Of a DNA stretch of 24,155 nt, positions 1 through 6,166 are shown one piece after another. The notes under the pieces are model-generated. The model did not search any database. It had not been told where the DNA came from and worked only from the letters and a program-made list of their open reading frames with translations. The stretch is from an uncultured Collinsella sp. Its GTDB lineage: Bacteria; Actinomycetota; Coriobacteriia; Coriobacteriales; Coriobacteriaceae. The stretch is from positions 1 to 24,155 of the forward strand of contig CABVCF010000026.1 in assembly GCA_902496775.1 (NCBI GenBank), in the 5' to 3' direction. The position numbers were made by a program, and so were the translations under genes. Position 1 is the stretch's first letter; the number at the start of each line of letters is the position of its first letter.

Positions 1-14
1 TGCTCGATCTACTT

Positions 15-36
15 AAAACCGCAACGGCGGTCTTTT
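15..36 (+). terminator. Probable terminator of an upstream gene
   Basis: A short hairpin, ACCGC-AACG-GCGGT, preceded by an A run and followed by CTTTT. It would end transcription entering from the left edge of the window. The stem is only 5 bp, so confidence is modest. Confidence 0.45.
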
Positions 37-186
37 ATCAACTTATATGTCGGAAGGCGTCTTTGCAAGTACTTTTTTGCCTTTGTTTCAAATGGGGTGG
101 TTTTGCAACCGTCATACGCGCGCTGTGCGAACGTGCCCCGGCTCGGATATGATAGTGCGCGATAAAAACGATGCAAGGAGGCACAT

Positions 187-1029
187 ATGTCTATCAAGGC
201 CATCGCAATGGATATCGACGGCACACTCACCAACGACCAGAAGGTCATTAGCCCGCGCACGCGTGAGAAGCTGCTCGCGGCGCAGGAGTCGGGCATTAAG
301 CTCATCTTGGCCTCGGGCCGTCCCGTATGGGGTCTTCACGCCCTGGCCCAAGAGCTCGACCTTCAGAACCATGATGGTTTGCTGGTGGCCTTTAACGGCG
401 CTCACGTCGTCGATGCCCAGACCGACGAGATGCTGTTCGATCAGGCTATGCCTGCCGACGAATTGCATCGCCTGATTGATCACCTGCGTAATTATGACGT
501 GATCCCTATGATTTCGCTCGGTCGCAATCTGCATGTCGAGGACTCGTATCATTGCATGATCACGCTGCCTGACGGCTCGCAGAAGAATATCGTCAAGTAT
601 GAGCGCGACGCGTGCGATCTTAAGATTCGTGAGGTCGAGAGCTTGCATGAGGTCGTGGATGCTTATCCCGTGGACAAGCTACTCACTGCGGGCGATCCGG
701 CTTATCTGCAAGCGTATCACGAGGAGATGTACGCGCCCTTTACTCAGACGCTTTCGGGCATGTTTACGGCCGACTGGTACTTTGAGTACACGGCGCCCGG
801 TATCGACAAGGCCCGTGCGCTCGAGGGTGCCCTGCCCAAGCTCAGCATCGATGCCAGCGAGGTTGTATCGTTTGGCGACGGCCAGAATGACAAGTCCATG
901 ATTGAGTGGGCCGGCACTGGTGTTGCCATGGGCAACGCGGTTGACGAGGTTAAGGCCGTGGCCCAGATGGTGACCGCCAATAACAACGAAGACGGCATTG
1001 CGGTGGCGCTGGATAAGCTGCTGGGTTAG
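187..1029 (+). CDS. Cof-type HAD-superfamily phosphatase (class IIB cap)
   Basis: 280 residues, the usual length of Cof/YidA-like HAD hydrolases, which dephosphorylate sugar phosphates and other small phosphorylated metabolites in the cytoplasm. Motif I is MDIDGTLT, with nucleophile Asp9 and acid/base Asp11. Motif II is the Ser of LASGRP (about 41-46). A Lys lies in the PGIDKARAL stretch before motif IV, GDGQND (about residue 230), which supplies the Mg2+ ligands. The large insert between motifs II and III is the C2B cap. The ATG has a strong AAGGAGG 6-7 nt upstream. A possible -10 (TATGAT, about 147-152) has no clear -35. A second HAD phosphatase and a sugar kinase follow on the same strand, but a terminator separates this gene from them. 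The substrate cannot be assigned from sequence. Confidence 0.93.
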   Translation: MSIKAIAMDIDGTLTNDQKVISPRTREKLLAAQESGIKLILASGRPVWGLHALAQELDLQNHDGLLVAFNGAHVVDAQTDEMLFDQAMPADELHRLIDHLRNYDVIPMISLGRNLHVEDSYHCMITLPDGSQKNIVKYERDACDLKIREVESLHEVVDAYPVDKLLTAGDPAYLQAYHEEMYAPFTQTLSGMFTADWYFEYTAPGIDKARALEGALPKLSIDASEVVSFGDGQNDKSMIEWAGTGVAMGNAVDEVKAVAQMVTANNNEDGIAVALDKLLG

Positions 1030-1051
1030 AATCGCCGATAATGCACGGTTC

Positions 1052-1080
1052 GGGCGCCTGCTTACAGGCGCCCTTTTGTT
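1052..1080 (+). terminator. Rho-independent terminator between the two HAD genes
   Basis: Perfect 9-bp stem GGGCGCCTG-CTTA-CAGGCGCCC followed by TTTTGTT. It ends only 12 nt before the GTG start of the next gene, so it either insulates the genes completely or works as a leader hairpin for the downstream gene. Confidence 0.9.
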
Positions 1081-1092
1081 AGGGAGGGTGCC

Positions 1093-1752
1093 GTGTCCGC
1101 ATTTCCGTTCGACGCCGTTATCTTTGACATGGACGGCGTCATTGTCGATACCGAGTATTACTACCTGGGCGAGACTGCCGCGTTTGCCAAGGAGCTTGGG
1201 CTTAATCTGACTCAAGAGGAGTTGAATGGGCAGGTCGGTACCTCGCATCAGTTCTTCCTGCATATGCTGGTCGATTGGTTTGAGCGCGCCGGTAAGGGGC
1301 ATTTCACTGGCGAGGAAGCGTTGGCCCGTTGGGACGAGTGGGCGCATAAGCGTCCGCGCGACTATCAGGCTTTGATTAACCCAGGCGCCGTGGATACGAT
1401 TCGAGAGCTGCCGCGCCGTGGCGTTCGCGTGGCGCTTGCCAGCTCGTCTCCCATGGTTAGCATCGAGGAGGTGCTCAATGCGTGCGGGCTGTCGGATGCC
1501 TTTGAGTATGTGGTGAGCGGCGAGCAGTTTAAGGAGAGCAAGCCCGAGCCCGACATCTACCTGCATGCGCTGGATCTCCTGGGGCTGCCCGCGAATCGCT
1601 GCTGCTGCGTTGAGGATTCGGTGCCTGGCATCACTGCCGGCAAGCGAGCCGGCCTGACAGTCATTGCCAAGCGCGAGGAGCGCTTTGGATTTAGCCAAGA
1701 TGCCGCGGACAAGATTATCGACCAGCTGCCCGATTTGCTGAAGCTTGCGTAG
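1093..1752 (+). CDS. HAD hydrolase, beta-phosphoglucomutase-like
   Basis: 219 residues, typical of HAD subfamily IA proteins with a small helical cap (beta-PGM, 2-deoxyglucose-6-phosphatase, GPH types). Motif I is FDMDGVIVDTE with Asp12 and Asp14. Motif II is in ALASSSP. Motif III is the Lys of KESKPEPDIY, and motif IV is the acidic VEDSVPGI. The helical cap lies between residues about 20 and 85. Asp14 of DxD and the DTE after it are common in beta-PGM relatives, but phosphatases share them, so mutase and phosphatase cannot be told apart. The start is a GTG with AGGGAGGG 6-8 nt upstream; no in-frame ATG fits better. The FrlD-like kinase follows after 60 nt and may be co-transcribed, which suggests a sugar-phosphate substrate. 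Confidence 0.9.
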   Translation: MSAFPFDAVIFDMDGVIVDTEYYYLGETAAFAKELGLNLTQEELNGQVGTSHQFFLHMLVDWFERAGKGHFTGEEALARWDEWAHKRPRDYQALINPGAVDTIRELPRRGVRVALASSSPMVSIEEVLNACGLSDAFEYVVSGEQFKESKPEPDIYLHALDLLGLPANRCCCVEDSVPGITAGKRAGLTVIAKREERFGFSQDAADKIIDQLPDLLKLA

Positions 1753-1812
1753 GGCCAGGGCGGCACGGCGGCCATTACGGCGATCTCGTTAGGACGAGAA
1801 AGGGACGGCGCT

Positions 1813-2676
1813 ATGACATTCAACGTTAACGCTCTTGGGTTTGGCGACAACGTCGTCGACCGCTACGAGCATATCAACACAATGTATCCGGGTGGCAATG
1901 CGGTGAACTTTGCCGTGTATGCCAAGAAGTGCGGCGCCGTGCGCTCCGCGTATATGGGCATCTTTGGTAATGACGCTGCTGCCGAGCATGTGATTGCGAG
2001 TCTTGAGGATGAGGGCGTTGAACTAGCCAAATGCAAGCAGCTCATCGGCGAGAACGGTGCGGCTCGCGTTACTGTGGTTGATGGTGACCGTGTATTTCTG
2101 GGGTCTAACGAGGGCGGCATCCGTGGTGATGCGCGCTATGTGCTCGATCGTTTTGATCTGGCGTATATGAAACAGTTTGATGTGGTTCATTCGGGTAACT
2201 ATTGCTTTACCGAGCGCGAGCTGCCCAAGCTGAAGGCAGCGGGTATTACCGTTTCGTTTGACTTCTCGGATGATTCGACCGACGAGTACTACGAGCAGAT
2301 TGCTCCCTACGTTGACTTCGCGTTCTTTAGCGCGGCAGACGCTGCGAGCGAGGATGAGATTCGCGAGCGTCTTGCCTGGGTGAAGGGCTTGGGCCCATGT
2401 TTTGTGTCCGCAACGGCTGGCGCTGAGGGCTGCATTGCCTATGACGGCGAGCGTTACTATCGGCAGCATGCCAAGCCCGTGACAGATATGAAGGACACCA
2501 TGGGTGCGGGTGACTCGTTCCTGACTTCGTTTCTGATGTGCTATCTCGATTCCGCCAAGCGTGGCGAGGATGGTGCCGAGGCCGTCGAGCGCGCACTCGA
2601 CTTTGCGGCGGGGTTTGCTTCGACCGTATGCGGTATGGAAGGCTCCTGGGGCCATGGAGCGCCGATTTCCGAATAG
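1813..2676 (+). CDS. frlD: PfkB-family sugar kinase, fructoselysine 6-kinase (FrlD)-like
   Basis: 287 residues of the ribokinase/PfkB fold. The N-terminus (GFGDNVVDRY...PGGNAVNFAVYAKKCG) and the centre (VHSGNYCFTERELPKL, SFDFSDDSTDEYYEQIAPYVDFAFFSA) follow the layout of E. coli FrlD, which phosphorylates fructoselysine on O6. The C-terminal PfkB signature DTMGAGDSF carries the catalytic Asp and anion hole. ATG with AAAGGGA about 8 nt upstream. No deglycase (FrlB), permease or FrlR regulator is in the window, so the assignment rests on similarity alone and another sugar or sugar-amine substrate is possible. The upstream HAD enzyme may share the operon. Confidence 0.78.
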   Translation: MTFNVNALGFGDNVVDRYEHINTMYPGGNAVNFAVYAKKCGAVRSAYMGIFGNDAAAEHVIASLEDEGVELAKCKQLIGENGAARVTVVDGDRVFLGSNEGGIRGDARYVLDRFDLAYMKQFDVVHSGNYCFTERELPKLKAAGITVSFDFSDDSTDEYYEQIAPYVDFAFFSAADAASEDEIRERLAWVKGLGPCFVSATAGAEGCIAYDGERYYRQHAKPVTDMKDTMGAGDSFLTSFLMCYLDSAKRGEDGAEAVERALDFAAGFASTVCGMEGSWGHGAPISE

Positions 2677-2720
2677 GTGAGCAGTCCCGGGGAGCTGTAT
2701 TGGTGCCTTCCCGTGACTCG

Positions 2721-2949
2721 GTGGTCAAAAAAGCCAAATATGAGTACTGTGACTAATTTAGTCGCAGCAAAATCGACCCCTTCAGACGTGATTTGAGCGT
2801 TTGGAGGGGTTTAAGATTGCGAAAGTGCAGGATGAGTGACTGTGAAAGTGTTAGTTAATGGACAATCGTAGATTAATCTGGTGGCCGGAAAGCTCAAAGT
2901 AATGTATCCATTTCGCTAGCAGTACTCATATTTGACGTTTTTTGACCAC
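2721..2949. repeat. MITE-like element with about 30-bp terminal inverted repeats
   Basis: The left end (2721-2749, starting GTGGTCAAAAAAG) is the reverse complement of the right end (2920-2949) over 15 + 12 matched bases around a 2/3-nt mismatch. The roughly 170-bp interior is AT-richer than the neighbouring genes, holds an ACCCC...GGGGT hairpin (about 2774-2812) and encodes no plausible ORF. The element fills the gap between two convergent genes, and its right end lies 5 bp from the tatD stop codon. No target-site duplication is obvious. It looks like a non-autonomous mobile or REP-type repeat; a large bidirectional terminator is an alternative. This is all that lies between 2677 and 2954. 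Confidence 0.6.
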
Positions 2950-2954
2950 AGGGG

Positions 2955-3737
2955 TCAGCGAAGGCTAAAAACAGAGCGTGCATTTGCTAAAACTGCTGAC
3001 TCAATATGCTTTGCGTCACAGTTTTTGAGTGAGGCGATGCGTTCTGAGGTCCATGCGAGCGATCTGATGAGCGACTGCGCGTTTGTTTCTGTGTTTGGCT
3101 CGGCTGGCGCATCGGTCTCGAGCAGTAAAAGATCGAGTGGAATCTGTCGTGCGTATTCGCGTCCTCGTTTGGACGCGAGCATGCGTTCGTTGACGGAAAA
3201 ATAACAGCCCGCATTACGCGCGCGGACGAATTCGTCCGAAGTACCGCTAAACCAGTGGAAGATGATAACGGGGGAGTCGGGGTTTGGGATGAGTAATCCG
3301 TGCGATTCGAGGACGTCCAGTACGGTTCCTGCCGAACGAACGGCGTGAATTGATATCACGCGCCCGGCAAGAGAATTCTGCACGAGTGTATCGCAGAGCC
3401 GGATAAGTGCCTGTATTTGTAGCGGTTCGCTTCCGGCGAAGCGTGCGGAAAAGTCGAGTCCGACTTCGCCGATGTAGCGCTCTTGGGCAGCAACTTCGCA
3501 AAGCAGATCGACTTCGGCAGGACCGCAGCGGCCGTCGGCGAGCCACCAGGGGTGGAGCCCAATGCCGGCGATGATGCCCGGATGGCGACGAGCGCGCTCG
3601 TTTGCGGCCGAAAAGTCGCGTGGGTCGACCCCGCAGTCAAAGAGCCCCAGACCCAACGCCGCCGACTCACTGGCTGCAACATCGGGGCTGAGCGTCAAAT
3701 CAAGGTGACAATGCGTGTCAAAGAATCGCGGTTCCAT
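2955..3737 (-). CDS. tatD: TatD-family metal-dependent hydrolase (putative deoxyribonuclease)
   Basis: 260 residues, normal for TatD, a cytoplasmic TIM-barrel enzyme linked to 3'-5' exonuclease activity and DNA repair. Metal ligands visible are FDTHCHLD at residues 6-13 (HxH), the Glu of IGEVGLDF, the His of ISIHAVR, the His of IFHWFSG and the Asp of LLETDAPAE. All family motifs are present, though the spacing is compact and the family's usual TP after ETDAP is replaced by AE. It starts 14 nt after the tcdA stop, with a weak AGGA-like ribosome site, so the two genes form an operon. Downstream it meets the inverted-repeat element. Confidence 0.85.
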   Translation of the reverse strand: MEPRFFDTHCHLDLTLSPDVAASESAALGLGLFDCGVDPRDFSAANERARRHPGIIAGIGLHPWWLADGRCGPAEVDLLCEVAAQERYIGEVGLDFSARFAGSEPLQIQALIRLCDTLVQNSLAGRVISIHAVRSAGTVLDVLESHGLLIPNPDSPVIIFHWFSGTSDEFVRARNAGCYFSVNERMLASKRGREYARQIPLDLLLLETDAPAEPNTETNAQSLIRSLAWTSERIASLKNCDAKHIESAVLANARSVFSLR

Positions 3738-3751
3738 CGCAGGGCATCCTG

Positions 3752-4546
3752 CTAGTCCAGGCGCTGGCCATCGGAGCGCACGCGCTCAGTGCCGCGACCA
3801 CTGATCTGGCGGATAACCTCGCCGGCAATCATTTGACCCATGATGGGCGGCATAAAGCTGGCGGTACCCAACTCGGTACGCTCGTGGATGTTGGACGGGT
3901 CGCGGGGCTGGGTCTTAACCGATTCCTCGCAGCTAAACAGCACGTGCAGGCTCTTGATTCCGCGCTTCTTACATTCTTTGCGCATAATGCGGCTCATGGG
4001 GTCACGTACCGTATCGAAAATGTCGGCAAAGCGGAGGCACTCGGGATGGAGCTTGTTGGCCCCGCCCATGGAGCTAACCAAACGAATGTCGTGGTCCTGA
4101 GCATATTTGGCAATGGTGAGCTTGGCCGAGATGGTGTCGATGGCGTCGACGACGTAGTCGAGCTTGCCGTCCGTCTGCTCCAAAACGCTCGCGAAGAAAT
4201 CATCGATGTTGTCGCTCAGCAAGTATTCAGTTCGCTTGATGACGGCAGCGGCGGGATTGATGTCGTGGATCATGGCTTCCATCACATCAACCTTGCGCTT
4301 TCCGATGGTGCTGTGAAAGGCGATGGCCTGACGGTTGATATTGCTGGGCGCGATGACGTCCTTATCCAGAATGACGAAATGTCCGATGCCGCCGCGGGCG
4401 AGTGCCTCGCAGCAGTTGGAGCCCACGCCTCCGCAGCCGAGCACCAGCACCGTAGCATCGGCGAGCTTATCGAGTGCCTCGCGGCCCATGATGATCTCGA
4501 GCTTGGTGTCGCGTGTCTCGACGAGAGCGGCAGCGGTTTCGGTCAT
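3752..4546 (-). CDS. tcdA: tRNA threonylcarbamoyladenosine dehydratase TcdA (E1-like)
   Basis: Protein of the ThiF/MoeB/HesA adenylating fold. TcdA (CsdL/YgdL) converts t6A37 of ANN-decoding tRNAs to cyclic ct6A using ATP. The N-terminus has the TcdA-typical IMGREALDKL followed by the nucleotide loop VLVLGCGGVGSNCCEAL, then ILDKDVIAPSNINRQ and GKRKVDVM, and VVDAIDTISAKL for the adenylate site. The C-terminus (GTASFMPPIMGQMIAGEVIRQI) is also family-like. I choose the ATG at 4546 (264 aa) over the one at 4552, because the GGAGG at 4553-4557 directly abuts 4552 but sits 6 nt from 4546. First gene of a two-gene operon with tatD. Confidence 0.9.
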   Translation of the reverse strand: MTETAAALVETRDTKLEIIMGREALDKLADATVLVLGCGGVGSNCCEALARGGIGHFVILDKDVIAPSNINRQAIAFHSTIGKRKVDVMEAMIHDINPAAAVIKRTEYLLSDNIDDFFASVLEQTDGKLDYVVDAIDTISAKLTIAKYAQDHDIRLVSSMGGANKLHPECLRFADIFDTVRDPMSRIMRKECKKRGIKSLHVLFSCEESVKTQPRDPSNIHERTELGTASFMPPIMGQMIAGEVIRQISGRGTERVRSDGQRLD

Positions 4547-4590
4547 AGACATCCTCCGATGGGGAAGCGAATCGTGTATTAGCTATTGCC

Positions 4591-4596
4591 ATTATA
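4591..4596 (-). promoter_or_regulatory. Probable -10 box of the tcdA-tatD operon
   Basis: A perfect TATAAT on the minus strand about 45 nt before the tcdA start. The -35 at 17-18 bp spacing (TCAAAT) is poor, so only the -10 is well supported. Confidence 0.45.
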
Positions 4597-4607
4597 GGTG
4601 TTATCGC

Positions 4608-4645
4608 GATTCCATTTGAGCCCTTGGGCTTGTTGAAATGGGATC
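4608..4645 (-). other. Stem-loop downstream of the toxin-like ORF
   Basis: The arms GATTCCATTT and AAATGGGATC pair with one G-T mismatch and enclose an inner AGCCC-TT-GGGCT hairpin. No T run follows on either strand. It could be the 3' end of the toxin-like mRNA or part of an antisense RNA. Between it and the ORF stop (4646-4753) I see only weaker hairpins. Confidence 0.4.
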
Positions 4646-4753
4646 GGGGTTCGCATAAGATTGAAGCAGATGGCACCCGTTGCAGCGGGTTGGCCAACTC
4701 CAAAACACGTTTATGGCGTGAGAAGTGGCCGTCTTCGCATTACGCGGGGGCGG

Positions 4754-4840
4754 CTATTTCATTCGACCTCCAATGTGGATGCCGAGCTCCACAGCCGCGA
4801 TTACAAGCAATAACAACGTCAGGACATCGTCAATACTCAT
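4754..4840 (-). CDS. 28-residue hydrophobic peptide, putative holin-like / type I toxin
   Basis: A short ORF not expected from length-filtered gene calling. It has an ATG at 4838-4840, a TAG at 4754-4756 and a strong ribosome site (GAGAAGGAG, 8-9 nt upstream). The peptide begins MSIDDVLTLLLL, continues as a single hydrophobic helix to about residue 19, and ends in a short basic tail (HIGGRMK). An acidic N-terminus, L-T/S-L core, one membrane helix and basic tail are what I recall for the small 'putative holin-like toxin' peptides of Gram-positive bacteria and for type I toxins that depolarise membranes. Behind a -10 box and a LexA-like box (next entry) it resembles the logic of SOS-induced TisB. 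It is divergent from sdpRI. Coding status is inferred from the start, ribosome site and composition only; no antitoxin RNA is proven. Confidence 0.6.
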   Translation of the reverse strand: MSIDDVLTLLLLVIAAVELGIHIGGRMK

Positions 4841-4891
4841 AGTCCATCTCCTTCTCGGATAGAGGGAGCTGGCCCATCTGCTTCAACTCCC

Positions 4892-4920
4892 ATTGTAGCT
4901 AAATACGAACGAATGTTCTA
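4892..4920 (-). promoter_or_regulatory. Promoter with LexA (SOS) box for the toxin-like ORF
   Basis: On the minus strand, TACAAT (plus 4892-4897) is a good -10 with TAGAAC (plus 4915-4920) as a poor -35 at 17-bp spacing. The palindrome CGAACGAATGTTCT (4906-4919) contains GAAC-N4-GTTC and matches 13 of 14 positions of the B. subtilis LexA/DinR consensus CGAACRNRYGTTYC. It sits across the -35 and spacer, where LexA binding would block RNA polymerase. The predicted leader is about 45 nt. Confidence 0.65.
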
Positions 4921-4934
4921 CTGATGCTGCTGTA

Positions 4935-4972
4935 TTAGATAATTAGACAAACATCTAAATATTGAGTATAGT
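4935..4972 (+). promoter_or_regulatory. Promoter and probable operator of the sdpR-sdpI-like pair
   Basis: TAGACA (4944-4949) and TATAGT (4967-4972) are 17 bp apart, a strong sigma-70-type promoter. The inverted repeat TTAGAT-N12-ATCTAA (4935-4958), with a nested TTAGA...TCTAA, overlaps the -35. This is where an ArsR-family autorepressor would bind. The assignment to the downstream regulator is inferred from position. Confidence 0.65.
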
Positions 4973-5006
4973 GTGCACGTCATGAGAGATGATGAGAGGA
5001 GGTCTT

Positions 5007-5285
5007 ATGCCGGGAGAGGGTTTTAAGGCGCTTGCCGATCCAACGCGACGGCGCATTTTGGAGTTGCTGCGCGAGGGCAATTGCACGGCGGGGGAGCTTG
5101 CCGAGCATTTCGATATCAGTAAGCCGTCGCTGAGCCATCACTTGGCGACGCTCAAAAACGCCGGGTTGGTGACCGACGAGCGCCATGGCCAAAACATCGT
5201 ATACAGCTTAAACACCACCGTCATGCAGGATTTAATTGGCTGGTTTATGGGCTTTACAAACACGGAAGGTGATAAGGATGAATAA
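5007..5285 (+). CDS. ArsR/SdpR-type winged-helix repressor
   Basis: 92 residues, a single winged-helix DNA-binding domain. It opens with GFKALADPTRRRILELLREGNCTAGELAEHF, and the recognition helix region is ISKPSLSHHLATLKNAGLV, followed by the wing ERHGQNIVYSL. There is no metal-binding CxC motif as in ArsR/SmtB, which fits SdpR-type autorepressors. The ATG at 5007 is chosen because GAGGAGG lies 6-8 nt upstream; an ATG 18 nt earlier has no site. The stop overlaps the start of the next gene by 8 nt, so the two are translationally coupled. In B. subtilis sdpRI the repressor is sequestered at the membrane by SdpI when toxin is present; whether that happens here is unknown. Confidence 0.88.
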   Translation: MPGEGFKALADPTRRRILELLREGNCTAGELAEHFDISKPSLSHHLATLKNAGLVTDERHGQNIVYSLNTTVMQDLIGWFMGFTNTEGDKDE

Positions 5286-5982
5286 CGAAAACAAGGGCAT
5301 TCACCCCACGGGGGTATCGTCGCGCGTGTGGATTGCGCTGGTCGCTCTGTGCGTCGCCAATGTCGTAGCGCACCTCATGGTGATGCCGAGCTTGCCTGCG
5401 CAGATTCCCACGCACTGGGGCGCGAACGGCGCCGTCGACGGTTGGGGTCCTAGCTGGATGGCCTCTGCGCTCGGTGTGCTGCCTCTGGCGCTTCTCGCAA
5501 TGTTCTGCGTGGTGCCGCGCATCGACCCCAAAGGTGAGGCATATCGAACCTCGGGCAAGTTCTACCAGGGCTTCGTAATCGCCTTCACCTTGTTCATGTG
5601 CGCCATAAGCTGGCTGGGAGAGCTTACGGTCTGGGGCGTGGTGCCGGCGGTCGGTTCGGTTAACGTGCTGATTTCCGGTGTTGTCGGTTTGCTATTCATC
5701 GGCGTAGGCAACTACTTGCCGCGTGTGAAGCAGAACTATACGCTCGGTATCAAGACACCTTGGGCGCTTGCCGATCCCGAGAACTGGCGCCGTACTCAGC
5801 GTTTTGGCGGCGCCTGCTTTATGGTGCTGGGTATTGGCCTGATTGTGATGGGCGTGGCAGGCAGCGTGCTTTCGAGTGAAGTCGTCGCCGCGGTGATTGC
5901 GGTTCTGGCGTTTGGTTCGGTTGGAGCCGTCTACGTCTACTCGTATCTGTTGTGGCGCAAATCGCAGCGAGCCGCTCGTTAA
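5278..5982 (+). CDS. SdpI-like membrane protein (DUF1648 + SdpI domains), putative immunity protein
   Basis: 234 residues and about six membrane segments (roughly 16-36, 60-80, 96-118, 120-145, 176-200, 202-226). The N-terminal DUF1648 region has the typical LPAQIPTHWGANGAVDGWGP. The C-terminal SdpI domain has the conserved GNYLPRVKQNYTLGIKTPWA. SdpI gives B. subtilis immunity to the SdpC killing peptide and acts as a signal receptor for SdpR. The start at 5278 (ATGAATAAC) is chosen over an upstream frame because of the ribosome site and the 8-nt overlap with the repressor, the usual sdpRI arrangement. No SdpC-like precursor is nearby, but the small hydrophobic ORF at 4754-4840 faces the pair. 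Confidence 0.85.
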   Translation: MNNENKGIHPTGVSSRVWIALVALCVANVVAHLMVMPSLPAQIPTHWGANGAVDGWGPSWMASALGVLPLALLAMFCVVPRIDPKGEAYRTSGKFYQGFVIAFTLFMCAISWLGELTVWGVVPAVGSVNVLISGVVGLLFIGVGNYLPRVKQNYTLGIKTPWALADPENWRRTQRFGGACFMVLGIGLIVMGVAGSVLSSEVVAAVIAVLAFGSVGAVYVYSYLLWRKSQRAAR

Positions 5983-6046
5983 GGTTGCGGAAAACTAGCG
6001 TACGCAGTTCATAGTATGTTCCGGGGGACTTTTCCCAGGTAGTATT

Positions 6047-6075
6047 AGGGGGTGTGGGCAACCATGCCCCTTTTT
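6047..6075 (+). terminator. Terminator after sdpI, in the ettA leader
   Basis: The hairpin runs AGGGG (6047-6051) to CCCCT (6067-6071), with an inner GTGG-GCAA-CCAT continuing the stem after a bulge, and is followed by TTTTT. It most simply ends the sdpRI transcript. It lies about 90 nt before ettA, so a leader attenuator for ettA is possible. Confidence 0.75.
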
Positions 6076-6166
6076 CGTTACGTTTCAGAGCTGGCTCCCT
6101 CATTTCGTTTCCACTAAAGCGAATCAAGAATAGGGAAACAGCAGGTAGAAAGGATAGAACAGACAT

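Noticed and set aside
2721..2949. CRISPR array or tRNA-like element in the convergent gap
   Set aside because: There are only two inverted copies, not direct repeats with spacers, and no cloverleaf fold is apparent.
6001..6166. Antibiotic-type attenuator with leader peptide for ettA
   Set aside because: The 6047-6075 hairpin has a T run, but I see no short leader ORF with a ribosome site before it. The encoded protein is EttA-like rather than a resistance ABC-F, so a plain sdpI terminator is simpler.
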